Shown here: positions 10,048 to 21,300 of the stretch, piece by piece
Layout: each line of letters opens with the position of its first letter
Numbering within the stretch: position 1 is the stretch's first letter
Made by a program: the position numbers and the translations under genes
The notes under the pieces: model-generated
Told to the model about the DNA's origin: nothing
What the model saw: only the letters and a program-made list of their open reading frames with translations
Database searches by the model: none
Source: Ministeria vibrans ATCC 50519
Taxonomy: Eukaryota > Opisthokonta > Filasterea
Reading direction: 5' to 3'
DNA: 35,029 nt
Assembly (NCBI GenBank): GCA_943704425.1
Contig: CALSCP010001463.1
Coordinates: 10,457 to 45,485, forward strand

Positions 10048-12201
10048 ATGGCATCGGGCTTGGAGGATCGCCGTCGCGAGTTTATGCGACTGTTCCAGCA
10101 GCCAGACTCCATTATGGAGGTCTGGGTCTTTGACAAACTCAAAGAGTACAGTCCAGGTGGGGGGGGGGTGGGGAGCGTGCGTCTCACACGGCTGTCCCTT
10201 GTGCGTGTTTTAGATACCAGGATATTCTCAGAAGCGACAATGACATCTCGCAGTTTGTCGAAACGGTCGGCGACAGCTACCAAGGCTACGCGCAAATGTG
10301 CAACATTGTGTCGGATCTCCTCAAAAAGACAGGTGCGCATGGGGTGTGAGGCTCGAGAGACGAGCGCGCCGGTCGAGGCAGCAGCACAAAGCAAAAGAGA
10401 GAATCAATCCTGTGTAACAATGTGTTGTAGGCATGACCAACGACGAGGTGGAGCAGACTGCCGTGGATCATGTGAAACACTTGTTATTGGGCAAGTTTGA
10501 GGCGAAGCGTGCCGATGAGTACTGGGTGAAGCAAAATACCGAGCCCAAATGGCTCAAGGTCATGATCAAACAGCCCGTCTGGCGAACAGCTCTTTACGAG
10601 CTCCTCGAGCGCAACTCGGGCTCCATCACCCTTGTCTTTGCAATCAAGGTACCGTCTTCTCCTCCTTCTCCATCTCATTCTCCTCTTTATTTCTTTTTCC
10701 TTGTTTGTGACGCTCTCTGCTGTGCACACGAAAATCATTGCAGAGAATTTCCGATGCAGGACATCACGAGGAGATTGCACACTATCCGGGAGCGTCGTCC
10801 GACAATGCGACCGTTTTTGGACGTGTTCTAATGGACACGCTGGAGCGTTTGTCGAAAATGAACGAGCTGGAGCTGCGTGCAGCCATGCCGGTGCTCGAGC
10901 GACTTGCGCTGGTGAGCCAACATGCATACCTGTTTACGCAGGTGCTGCTGCATTCGACGGAGCGCGAGGCGACTACCATGGAACAAGCGTCTATTTCACG
11001 ACGCATCTCGCAGGAGCTTCATCACCGTGCATGCGCCGAGGGCCACAGCAGCCTCGCGCGACACGTTCAGGCGCTGTGTACGGGTCTGTATGCGTATCCC
11101 GAGCTCGCCGATGCGGTCCTGTCGATTTTGTCGTCGGAGCGGGTGAGCACGGGCGATGCAGTGAAGATTGCCGAGTACTTTGGGCTAGCGACGAGCGCGG
11201 CAGAGGAGGAAGTGCTGGCGCAAGAGAATGGAGTGCAGAGTGTGGAGTACGATCGGTTGGAGGAGGAGCGGGTGAACGGCGGTGGGGGAGGGGACGGGGA
11301 CGGCGAGCAGTGGACGCACGCTGACCTGCTGCACGACCCGCAAGTGCTGGACATGTTCACGCGGGCGCTGTTTGACAGGGGGGGTGAAGGGATTGCTGCG
11401 CGGCACCTGATGAACTACTGTCGTGTGCTGGCACTGGCGGCGGGTGCAAATGGGCGTGCGAGTGCGCTGGACATTGGCAAACAGCTGTACTGTACGTATC
11501 GCGTTTGCCACCGCAACGACCTGATGCGTGAGTCGCTTGCAGCGGACATTGACGAGCTGTGTTTGCTGGTGCACGGTGCGCCCGTTGTTGCCATTGCCGC
11601 CCTCATGTGGGTTGAGCACACTCTCATGGCCCCCAACTTTCTGGCAGGCGCCACGTCGGCATGGCAGACGTCCCCGCCGCATTGCGTCATCATCGACGTG
11701 GCGGCACAGTGCCATCAGGGCACGCGCGACTACGCCTTTGCCGTGTGCCGTCGTCTGTACGAGGCGGACTTGGGCCTTGAGCCCATGCATGCCATTGAGT
11801 TCCACCGCCACCTTCTCGACCGCTTTCTGCACCTCATTGCGCTCGGCTATGTCACACCCATCTTCGATTTCCTGGCACTTGCCCGCCCCGACATTGCTCT
11901 TGTGCGCCACTTTGCTCACGAGCTCCTTGCCATGGCTGCGCCACCATACGCCCCTGCCTACGTCGCCGCCTGGGCCCGTCTTCTCACTGCCTCCCCCGAC
12001 ACTCTTTCCATCTGCCGCTCCACTCCCGAGTTTGAGCCCTTTTGTCGTAAGAACATAGCGATCAATCTAACCACCACCTTTTTCTTATCCTTGATACTAC
12101 TGCTCCTGTGTCTAGAGCACATCCATCAGACTGCCACTCTGCACCAGGGACTCACTCCCGACGAACGCGCCCTCTTTGAGATGGACCGTCCAGTCGAGTA
12201 G
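10048..12201 (+). CDS. NELFCD: NELF-C/D (TH1), negative elongation factor subunit
   Basis: Exons 10048-10145, 10214-10332, 10431-10648, 10744-12046 and 12116-12201 give 607 residues (human 590). NELF-C/D is the scaffold that pairs with NELF-A in the nuclear complex that holds RNA polymerase II in promoter-proximal pausing. The match to TH1 is colinear: PDSIMEVWVFDKLKEY at the N-terminus, the KRISDAGHHEEI block, HAYLFTQVLL, APVVAIAALMWVEHT, LLDRFLHLIALGYV, and IALVRHFAHELLAMAAPPY near the end. An acidic Gly-rich insert (about residues 315-330) is extra. The last intron (12047-12115) is 69 nt and free of stops, so its retention would add 23 mostly hydrophobic residues; I treat it as an intron because of GTAAGA, a CTAAC branch site, CTAG and the lack of a family counterpart. 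A short G-run sits at the start of intron 1. Confidence 0.92.
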
Positions 12202-12391
12202 AACTAGATTACTAGAGCAGTCTTTCAATGTACAATGCAACCAACAACGTTGGCCCGATGCTTATTTTTTGTAAATTACTTTCTTTACAAATTGATTATT
12301 AATTTTAATTTTATTCATGATTAATTATTTTCATTCATTTTTTCGGATCCAATTAATATTTTAATTCCATATTTTTTTTGCATTTCTCTGA

Positions 12392-13544
12392 ATGACAACT
12401 GCTCCCCTCAAAATCGTCTTGGGCTCGATGGAATTTGGCCGTCGGGCCAACCCTGAGCAGTCTCGGGTCATGGTCGACAGCTTTCTTGAAACGAACAACA
12501 CGGAGATTGACACGGCGCTCATGTGTAAGACAAGGGCGCATCCGTCGATGGGACGAGCACGCTGACCCAAACGCAGATTGTGGCGGCAAGACGGAGCGGA
12601 TACTGGGCGCGATGGACGTGTGCCACACAGACAGGGTTGCGATTGCGACCAAGGCCAACCCGTGGGGCAACCGGCTCGACAAGGCGGGGGTCCGGCGGCA
12701 GCTGGAGACGTCGCTTGCGTCGCTCCACGTCGCCTGCGTCGACCTCTTCTACCTGCACGCACCCGACCACCAGACCGACATTGTGGAGACGCTTGCAGAA
12801 GTGAACGCCATGCACAAGGAGGGCAAGTTTGTTCGCTTTGGCCTGAGCAACTATTCCGCCTGGCAGGTACGCAGGCACGACTGCCAAGAGCGCCTTTCTT
12901 CATTGTTTGCCCTAGGTGACTGAGATTGCGCTGCTGTGTCGCCACAACCAGTGGGTCGAGCCGACGGTGTACCAGGGGATGTACAATGCGGTGACACGCG
13001 AAGTGGAGGCGGAGCTGTTTCCTGCACTGCGTCGCTTCAACATCGCCTTTTACGCGTACAACCCACTTGCAGGTGGCATCCTCACGGGGAAGCACAAGTG
13101 GGAGCAGCTGGAGTCGCAACAGATTCAAGAGGGCCGCTTTGCAGGAGAGAGTCCGTGGGCAAAGGCGTATCGTGAGCGGTACTGGCGCAAGAGTGTGTTT
13201 GATGCGCTCGGTGAGATTGAGCGTGCCATTGCCAGCGAGAGCGCATCTGGCGAGTGTGCCGAGGGGGCCCTTGCGAGTGCCGCTATTGCTTGGCTTGTCC
13301 ACCACTCCAAGCTTACCGCACACCTCGGCGGTACACAAATATCCCTCTCAGAGCAGATAGTGACTGACCCAAATCGACCCCCCCCTATTTAGATGCCATC
13401 ATTCTGGGCTCCAGCACACTCGCCCATCACACTAGCAACCTTGCCAGCGCCCGCTCTTCGTCCCCACTGTCCCCGTCCGTCTGCGCTGCCTTTGACCACG
13501 CCGCCCGTCTCTCTGCCATCGACGCCCCAAACTACTTCCGTTGA
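12392..13544 (+). CDS. Aldo/keto reductase, AKR7 (aflatoxin aldehyde reductase) type
   Basis: Exons 12392-12524, 12577-12866, 12916-13330 and 13393-13544 encode 329 residues, the usual AKR7 length. It should be a cytosolic NADPH-dependent reductase of aldehydes and dicarbonyls; its natural substrate cannot be read from sequence. The catalytic tetrad is present: Asp40 and Tyr45 (IDTALMYCGG, Tyr split by intron 1), Lys70 (AIATKANPWG) and His105 (FYLHAPDHQT). The AKR7-type features GKFVRFGLSNYSAWQ, YNAVTREVEAELFPALRRF, YNPLAGGILTGKH, GRFAGESPWAKAYRERYW, the NADPH-binding DAIILGSST and the ending APNYFR are all there. The final exon begins after a C-rich tract at 13380. Upstream (12202-12391) is a 190-bp AT-rich spacer after NELF-C/D on the same strand. 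Confidence 0.92.
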
Positions 13545-13973
13545 TTCCAATGTGTACGTCTCTTTCCCTCTCTCTTTGTGTGTATATATTGCTCGTTTGT
13601 CGGATGTGAATTTGGTACCAGTGACACAATGCTCTAGTGTGTGTTTCTGCACTCTCACTCCGTATATCGTTTTTTATCGTGTTGTCTCTTTTTGTTTTTT
13701 ATTTATTCGCCTTTTTCTTTGTTTTGCTTTCCTTTTTGTACCTCTTTCTGGTTCTTTTCTCCAGAAATGTGAGAAAATCGATAAGAAAGAGAGTCCAAAA
13801 GGAAGACACAAAACAACAGAAAACGAATGACTGAAAATCCAAATAAGACACATATAATCGTTCCCTTATTTTGAGTGCGCTTGTGTAAAGAACGACACAG
13901 TGCATACAGGTACGAGGGAAACACGCTGACCTTGTGTTTATTCTTCATAGGTTTGGGTGCAAATACACAGCAA

Positions 13974-14061
13974 ATAATAATAATAATAATAAGAAGAAGA
14001 AGAANNNNNNNNNNNNNNNNNNGAAGAAGAAGAATGCAACCCATTTATTAATGATACAGTA
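13974..14061 (-). repeat. Dispersed repeat copy B, with (ATT)n tail
   Basis: On the minus strand this has ACTGTATCAT, AATAAATGGGTTG, a TTC run (interrupted by Ns) and an (ATT)n tract, in the same order and orientation as copy A at 1386-1456. Sequence outside the shared block differs, as expected for independent insertions. Confidence 0.7.
14005..14022. other. Assembly gap (18 N)
   Basis: Eighteen undetermined bases lie inside the GAA/TTC microsatellite of repeat copy B. The true length of the tract is unknown. Confidence 0.99.
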
Positions 14062-14336
14062 ATAATAAACAGTTGTTATCTTCCATCTTTCGTGTGTTTT
14101 GCATTCACACATTGTATCGTCAGTATGGAGTGTAGAGTGGCCTACTGTACATCCCAATTCTCCAAAGAGGCCGAGAATCACGATAGAAGCCAAGCACTGT
14201 GTGTTGGTTGTGTCGCTCCGAAACCAAACCAAACAAACAATAACACACGAATATAAATAGTTCACAACTTGACAACTTCACTCTTCTTTCTCACTTCCTC
14301 TGCGCGCGCCCTCCCCCTCCCTTCCCCACCGCTGAC

Positions 14337-15766
14337 ATGTTTTCGCATACACGGTCCTACCAGGTGTCGACGACGTCGTCGAGAGGGCACTCGCCGACCG
14401 AGCCGACCGGTCCAATGAACAGCGTCGACTTGTTTGAGCCTTCCTTGATGGACTTTGACGACTTTGACAAGGAGCTTGAGTGGGTAAGTGTGCACACACC
14501 TTTGTGTCATGCGGTATCTCTGCTGCGCGAAGTGCACGCGCGTCTACGAGAGAGCGAGAGAGAGAGAGAAGTCTGACACTGTGCCAACACAAAAAAAAAA
14601 CCGTTGGCTTAAAATACATTCGGCGCGTCAGCCGATTGCGCGCGCCCCCAGCCACCGGCTTGCTTCCGTCTCCTCTCAAACCCCACTTCTTGCTTATGGC
14701 GTGCGCCCTGCGTTGTTCCGCTCTCGCACTTCTCCATTTTCACACACAAAAATAGAATTTGCGAGGTTTTTTGATAATATATATATTTTTTTTTCGGGAG
14801 TCGCTCTTTCGCGTCGCCGTCTCCTCGCTGTCTGCGTCTGCACATCGCTTTTGCACACCCCTCCGACACGGTGGCCGGGGCTTTTTCAGATCCAGAGAGT
14901 CTGGCGACGCGTCAGTGCCTCAGAGCATATGTTTTGGGGTTTCACAGCGACTCCCCAAAAACACCTCCTCACTCTCTTGCGTCACTTCCCACCACCCTTA
15001 GTCGCATTTGGGTTATTCATGTAACTTGTTCGCGACCAAATTGTCGCGTGCCGCAATTTTTCGGGCACTTGGCGGTTTTGTTGTTTCTTTTTTATTATTA
15101 TAATATATATTTATCTTTTCTTCACTCGCTCGCGCACCACGCGCTCTAAACGCCCCCTTTTGTCGTTTGCAGGACATGCACCCGACGCTGTTTGGCAATG
15201 ACATTGAGAGAGAAGTTGAAAATGCGGACAGAGCGGCGCGGTCGTCATCACCCACTCCCACCACGTACTCGTCGAATGCGTCTGCCGAGACGACGTCCAT
15301 GTGCAGCTCCATGGACTACAGCGCCGACTCGCTGCCCCACCCGGTGGTGTTCCACCACCTGCCGGCCGAGCCACTGAGTGCCTTTGGCGAGGCACCCTCG
15401 ACACTCCCTACATCGCCGCCAGTCAGAACAAGCTCACATCGCATGTGCAAGAACTGCATGACCACCAAGACTCCCCAGTGGCGACGAGGCCCCGACGGCT
15501 CCATGTCGCTTTGCAACGCCTGTGGCCTGCGCTACTTCAAGTTTGAAAAGAAAAAGTCACGCGAGTCGAGCGCGCGCAACGCAGCTGCAGCAGCACCCTC
15601 GTCGTTGGCTACCGCTCTTTCCACGCCCAGCTGGACTGAACCCCCCGTCGCGTCCCATCACGCTGGCGCTGCCTCTACTGCTGCTCCCGTAGACACCACC
15701 CCCGTCTCAATCACCCCGGCGCTCTCCCTCATTGGCGAATCACCATCGTACGGGTATCTCTACTAA
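14337..15766 (+). CDS. GATA-type zinc finger transcription factor
   Basis: Exons 14337-14483 and 15173-15766 join in phase 0 to give 246 residues. One GATA finger is present: Cys141-X2-Cys144-X18-Cys163-X2-Cys166, with [10 protein letters not shown] in the loop and [12 protein letters not shown] after it, so it should bind GATA-core DNA in the nucleus. The 18-residue loop is the class usual in plants and some fungal and amoebozoan proteins, rather than the 17-residue loop of animal GATA1-6. Basic residues [13 protein letters not shown] follow the finger. The N-terminal half is Ser/Thr/Pro-rich with an acidic [10 protein letters not shown] segment that could activate transcription. The C-terminal tail is Ala/Ser/Thr/Pro-rich. 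The intron (14484-15172) is 689 nt, far longer than most here, and has no convincing internal exon. Confidence 0.88.
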
Positions 15767-16125
15767 GCGAGTTCCTTGCGTCACCCCATGTAACAGTGTC
15801 CCCGCCCTCAATATCAACAACGGCAACATCACCCATCGAAAATATTATTTTCATTTTTATCCTTTCCAAGGACCTTAGTAAAACGTCATCAAACCATTTA
15901 TGGGTAACTCAACTGAACACTGATGAATGAGACAATCAGCAATGAGCAGTATGAGCTCATTGAGCTAAGCATGAACTGCTCTTCAACTCTCAAGTCTCAA
16001 TCGCCCCTCAGATCTCAATACAAAAAACCAAAGTGTCCAAAACTGAAACTCCAATAGTCCAATTAAAGTTAACCAATAGCCGAATTACCAAAATCAAATT
16101 TTCAATCTTTTGCCACCTTCCCATC
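15767..16125. other. Spacer between GATA and MRTO4 genes
   Basis: AT-rich DNA with repeated CTCAA/GAGCTCAT words (about 15935-16020), including the palindrome ATGAGCTCAT. No gene or RNA is recognised. It should hold the GATA 3' end and the MRTO4 promoter. Confidence 0.5.
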
Positions 16126-16388
16126 ATGCCCAAGTCAAAGCGCGCTAAAGTCTACTCGTTGACGAGAACAGAGAAAAAGGGGCGCGCCTCAAAGGAGTCG
16201 CTGGTTGAAGAAGTGAGTTTTTTCGTCTTGCACCGCACGTGAACGGACTTTTGCCTTTTGTACTCTCGCCAAACCCCCTTCCCCAGGTCGTGCTGGGCGA
16301 GAATAGTCTCTTCCCTGCGCGACCGGCACCTATAGACCAATCTTTTAGCGCTCACCGACACACATGAAAATGAGTCATCTTTCTCACT

Positions 16389-16452
<64 letters not shown>

Positions 16453-17242
16453 GTCCTACCTCTTTCCCTCTAGATTCGCGGTTGCCTCGAACGCTTCAAA
16501 AGAGTATACGTCTTCACCTTCCACAACCAAAGAAACGTCCTGCTCAAGGATGTGCGTGAGTCGCTCAAGAACTCAAGGTATCTCCATTCGCCTTTCGCTG
16601 CCGCTCTCCGTCACCCCCCGCCGCTTGTAGGTTCTTCCTTGGCAAGAACAAAGTCATGCAGATTGCGTTGGGACGCACGAAAGAAGACGAACAGAAACCA
16701 CAGCTGCGCAAACTGGCAAAGGTGACAAAACGCATTCATATAATAATTATTATTTTTATTATTTTTTGACACTTTATCAATTGTTTGTTCAGCGACTTGT
16801 CGGGCACGTCGGACTGTTGTTTACCAACGACGAGCCGGAGAGTGTACAGGCGTTTTTCGACGGGTTCCGCAAGGCAGACTATGCGCGTGCAGGATCGGTT
16901 GCGACCGAGACGGTCGCTCTGCCGGCGGGTCCCCTGGAGCAGTTTACGCACTCGCAGGAGACGCATCTGCGCGAGAAGCTGCTTGTACCTGTCGAACTTA
17001 AACGCGGCGTTGTTGTGCTCCGTCACGACTTTACAGTGTGCCAAAAGGGCGCGAGTCTCACGGCCGAACAGGCAAACTTTCTCAAACTGCTCGCCATTCC
17101 TCAGGCTGAGTTTCGTCTGACGCTCGACTGTGTGTGGGACGACGGCGAGTTCTCGCGCATTGGCCATGCCGGCGAGCGCATTGCCGTCCAGGACGAGGAG
17201 GACAATGACGACGATGAAGAGGAAGAGGAGGATGAAGAGTAA
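16126..17242 (+). CDS. MRTO4: MRTO4 (mRNA turnover 4), pre-60S assembly factor, with an apparent +1 frameshift
   Basis: Exons 16126-16212, 16474-16577, 16631-16722 and 16793-17242. MRTO4/Mrt4 is a uL10-like nucleolar protein that holds the P-stalk site on pre-60S ribosomes until uL10 (P0) replaces it. Support: MPKSKRAKVYSLTRT, RFFLGKNKVMQIALG, RLVGHVGLLFTN, DYARAGSVATETVALP, GPLEQFTHS, LKRGVVVL and an acidic C-terminal tail. Conserved sequence on both sides shows that one base too many lies at the A-run 16680-16683 in exon 3: upstream reads ...ALGRTK, while downstream EDEQKPQLRKLAK and the splice phase into exon 4 need three A, not four. With three A the protein would be 243 residues, the family length. 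Sequencing error in a homopolymer is the simplest cause; a broken allele is the alternative. Intron 1 holds a long (CT)n tract. Confidence 0.88.
16388..16452 (+). repeat. (CT)n tract in MRTO4 intron 1
   Basis: About 30 CT units with two interruptions lie 20 bp before the acceptor TAG at 16471-16473. It may act as an extended polypyrimidine tract. Confidence 0.9.
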
Positions 17243-17334
17243 AATATAACGTCTTTGTTTTTGCATTTTGCATTGTTGCGTATTGTTCTGTCTCTCTCTC
17301 TCTCTCTTCTCTCTCTTCTCTCCCTCTCATACAC

Positions 17335-18167
17335 TCACTTTCTGACAAAGAGATAAATGACCACACCCACTGCAACAAGCACAGCAAGCACAATCAGAAC
17401 CACAAGCAAAGTCCATTTGTGTGCGCGTGTTCGCATTTGCTTCTTTAGAACGACTGATTTGGTACTATACAAAAAAACAGACCTTAGTAGAGAGAAGAGC
17501 AAGAAGAAAACACACCCTGCGCCTCGCAAGCAGCCCAATGTGCCCCAAAGGCAAACAACCACAGGCCCGCCACGCACAAGCAAGCGGGGAAAACACGGCA
17601 TTGTTGAAACAGGCCTTTTTTTGAGGGGGTTCAATGGGAGACACGTCCATGCGTGCCGTCTTGGCCTGCGTCCCACCCCCAACACACACACACACACACA
17701 CACAGACACACACACACACACACCAACGCAAGACAGCCAAGCACTCTCTGTTCCACTCAGAAGACGATAACGTCGGATTGGGAGACAAAAACAAACCTGA
17801 AATTTGCTGCGTTGTGTTTGAGGTTGTCTGAGGTCGCTTCAATCACTTCCAGGCGCTGCTCGCGAGCCAGTGCCTTTTCCATGTTCTCTTTCATGATGTC
17901 GACCACCTAGACGGAGAGCAAGAGCGCGTCAGAAGGGCAGTTAGATAATTATTATTAGTATAATTATCGTTGGCTGAGGAGGGTCAGCGCAGACCGCACG
18001 CGACCCCCACACCCCTTCAGGAGGGTGTCAACAGCAGCATAAGATGCCGCATGGCCAGGCTAGTAGTGCAAACCAGTCGTGGCAATTTTTTTTTCTTGCT
18101 TCGTTTATACCTCATCAACTTGCTGTTGGGCCGACGCCAGTTGCGTCGATTTCTTCTTTGGTGGCAT
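17335..18167 (-). CDS. VAMP/synaptobrevin-like R-SNARE (brevin)
   Basis: Minus-strand exons 18167-18111, 17906-17797 and 17464-17335 give 98 residues. The protein starts MPPKKKSTQLASAQQQVDE and runs into the SNARE motif VVDIMKENMEKALAREQRLE, with the zero-layer Arg at residue 34. The C-terminus (about residues 72-94, WTLLVVLIVLAVLVAVGVVI) is one transmembrane helix followed by LFVRK. It is therefore a tail-anchored vesicle SNARE of the short brevin type, without a longin domain, acting in vesicle fusion. The helix lacks the WW pair of animal VAMP2. The join of exons 2 and 3 (phase 2, Ser at the junction) keeps the heptad register. Intron 2 holds a (CA)n tract (about 17691-17722 on the plus strand). 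Which trafficking step it serves cannot be told from sequence. Confidence 0.88.
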
Positions 18168-18324
18168 GCGACAGTTTTACAGCAGTACAAATAATTTTGA
18201 AAATTTATACCTGGGTGAATAATTGACTTGCTCTTTTTCTTGTTTGAGATCATTGTAACACGAGCAAAAATATGGATCATTAATATAATTCCTATCAATA
18301 TTCTGCAACAATGTAGTAATTTTT

Positions 18325-21300
18325 TCACTCTTGAATACAACCACGAGCGACCTCACGCATAGCCGCAAGCAGATGGTCCAGATTGGGCACGACAGTAATA
18401 GTCTTGGACGACGCCTTAGACGACGACGAAGAGCGGTCCTCAGAGGAGCGGAGGGCACTGCGCATGTAGCGGGCGCGGGAGACCTTGAAAGGGTGCTGGG
18501 CCATGGCGGGCTCGCGCCAGGCGACACCAACATGCCCACCGCCACATGCGTCGTAGAAGAACATGGCAAACTCACCAAACATGCACTGAAAGGAAGGAAG
18601 TGGTTTGTCAAGCACGCTACATAACATAAGTTATACAAGAGGTACCTGAAGCTGATTGAGAATGACGGAGGCAACGTTGTGGTCGTAAAGAGGCAGAGGA
18701 GGCCCTGCCAGACCTGACGAGAGGTTCTTGAAGGAGTCGGTGGCACCCTTGGCTGTGGGTGCAATTGTAGTAGTAGAAGTAGTAGCAGTACTGGTGGAGG
18801 TGGCGGAGTGGGGCAAAATGGCCTGGTGGGCGCGCGGGAGGATATCCGGGCGGAGGGAGAGGAGGGCATCGTACTCTGCGAGGGGCGCGATGAAGACTCG
18901 ACGGATGTGATCGGAGGACTGTGCGGCGGCAAGGGAGTCGACAGCGGCCACGGCAAGGTCGAGGGTGCGCCGCAGCACAGTGGGCGACGGATGCGGGTGA
19001 GTCCAGCGACAACCCGTCGGGTCCTGGGCCGTGATGAGGACCAGGGCCGGCAGGGTGTCGCGCGCCGCCTTGGAGAAGGCGAGCGACGCGTGTGCGTGTG
19101 CCTCGGGCGTCAATGCTGCGTCAATGTTGACCACAAGAGGCTCGGCTGCCCAATCGTGGCTGGTGAGTAGGTCGAGGAAGCGCAGGAATGCGGCAGAGGC
19201 GGTGGCGGGCACAGCGTAGGGCCAGGGCGAGACAAACACGGCGGCGACCAGCAGCTCAAGGGCCTCGCCCGTGAAGTAGGGCGAAAGCATCTGGGCGGAG
19301 ATCCAGCGCTTGGCAAGACGCACTGCGCCGGAGAAGGCGGGAAAGCGAGTGCTGAGCGAATAGATGAGAGTGGTATGTGCGGGGCGGAAGACAACGCGGG
19401 TAGCAAGGGTGCGAACGTGTTGGGCGCGCATTGGCGCTGAGGCGGCGACAGCAGCGGCGACGGCCGCACCTCCATCGGGGGCGTCGGGGCGCAGAGCAGA
19501 AACGTAGACACCCGCAGTGGCACTGGTGGCACTGGCGGCGTCGGGTGTGTCGAGCTGCGCCAGACGCAGCATAATAGCAGGCGTGAGCTCGCAGCCGGCG
19601 CGACGCAGCAGCAGTTCACGCGGGTGGTGGATGGCCACACGAAAGAGCAGGCCGCGGTAGCAGATGTCGAGAGTTGGAGCGTGCGACGGGTCCGGGTGGT
19701 CTGCGCCAAACGCGTCCTCGGCATCAGCATCGTCGTCGTCGTCCGACGATGGGGGTGCGCGTACGTGTGCTTTGATGCCGTGGCGCGCGTCGAGCTCAGA
19801 TGCAATGCGCACAAGAAAGGCGGCCTTGATGCGCTCAATAGCGGCGACTTTATCGGGCCAGCGCGAACTGGACTCGAAGCGCAGCACCAAGCTGATGGCG
19901 GGCGCATAGCGAGCAGACGTCGATAAGGAAGAGAACGAAGCAACGTCGTAGACGGGAGGCGGAAACACGGCGGTGTGAGAGAGATGTGGAGAAGCTCCCT
20001 GGAGGGAGGCAACGCGCAGGGGCAGCGACGAGCCCATGTTGCGCAGGAGCTTCTCGAGGTCTTCGAGAGCACGGACGGCGTGAGAGAAGGCGGTGGGAGC
20101 AAGGGTGTCGTTGAGGAGAGCGAGATCGTTGGCGGTACCGTCGCTCGTTGCGGTGGTGGTGGGGTGGGGCGCGCGCAGGAGAGTATCGTAGGCGTCGACG
20201 GTGGACGCCACGCGAGATGGGGCAATGCCGAGATGGTGGGTGAGCAGGAAGGTCGCCATGCGGTGTACGACGAGGTGGCGGGTGCTCGCGGTCATCTCCC
20301 AGAGGACGGCGTCGCCGAGAGTGCCGTCACTGAATTGGTGCAGTTGGACCTTGGAGGCCCAGAGAAGACGGAACGGGGTCTGCGTGTGGGAGGTGTGCTC
20401 GCGCTCTTGGTCCTCGAGCACCGTCGACGGGGGCGCACGGTCGAGCTGGCGTCGCGATGCCGTTGGGTGGAGGACGACGTTGACACGGGCAGCGCGGACG
20501 GTCGGAAGAGTAGGGGCGTCGGTGAGGGACCAAACTTGCGGGGCACGCGGCTCGACGTAGACGACGCGGGCACGATCGGTGAAAGCGCGGCGGAGCAGGG
20601 AGGCAATGGTGTTGGCGACGTGGACGGGCCAATCAAAAGGGCGCTCAACGGTGGCGGCGGGAGAGACCAAGGGCACGAGGGAGGCAGCAACGGGCGGGAG
20701 ACGGGTGAGCCAGAGTGAGTAGTCGGCCTTGGCGGCAGTCGTGAGGGGCGTCGCAAAGAGCGCAGTGTACGCGTCGACGGAGACGGTGCTAGCGGGGGCG
20801 TCGAGGACTTCGGTCGACATGCGCGCTTCGTGGCGGACATTGTCAAAGGCGGTTGCGGTGAGGTGCGCGAGCAGGTTGATGCGTCCCGTCGGGTCAATGA
20901 GGATGACGGGGAAGGCACGCTTGAACTCGGCGCGACTGGGCAGCGGATTGGCCGTATTGCGCGTCTCCTCGGTGGTCTCTGGGGTGTCGGGGCACATGGA
21001 TGGGGCGGCAGTGAGAAGCAGGTCGCCGGCGAGCGTCTCGAGGACAACACGGAAGAGCTGGTAGGAGCTCATGAGGGCACTGACGCGACGCGAGCGCAGC
21101 AGATGGACGAGCAGCATGGTGAGAGTGAAGCCATTGAGACTGTCAGTGGCAATGCGTCGCTGACGCAGCCACACCTTGAGCAGCAGGACCGCTTCGCGCG
21201 CACTCTCGCAGTCGTGCAGAGTCGCGTGGGCGACTTCCATGTGGCGTTTCCACAGTGCGTCGGCAAGAAGGCCAGCGTTGTAGAGGGGCGTTGCGGGCTC

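Larger units (their letters stand above)
13545..14336. other. Spacer with retro-tail repeat between the AKR and GATA genes
   Basis: T-rich and low-complexity DNA follows the AKR stop. From about 13974 to 14061 lies a copy of the dispersed repeat described separately, with an assembly gap. The rest up to 14336 shows no gene; a CT-rich stretch (14280-14335) lies directly before the GATA start and may be the 5' leader. Confidence 0.55.

Noticed and set aside
14488-15024. Open frame of 178 codons inside the GATA intron
   Set aside because: It has no family resemblance or splice-supported continuation, starts inside the donor region and has low-complexity content.
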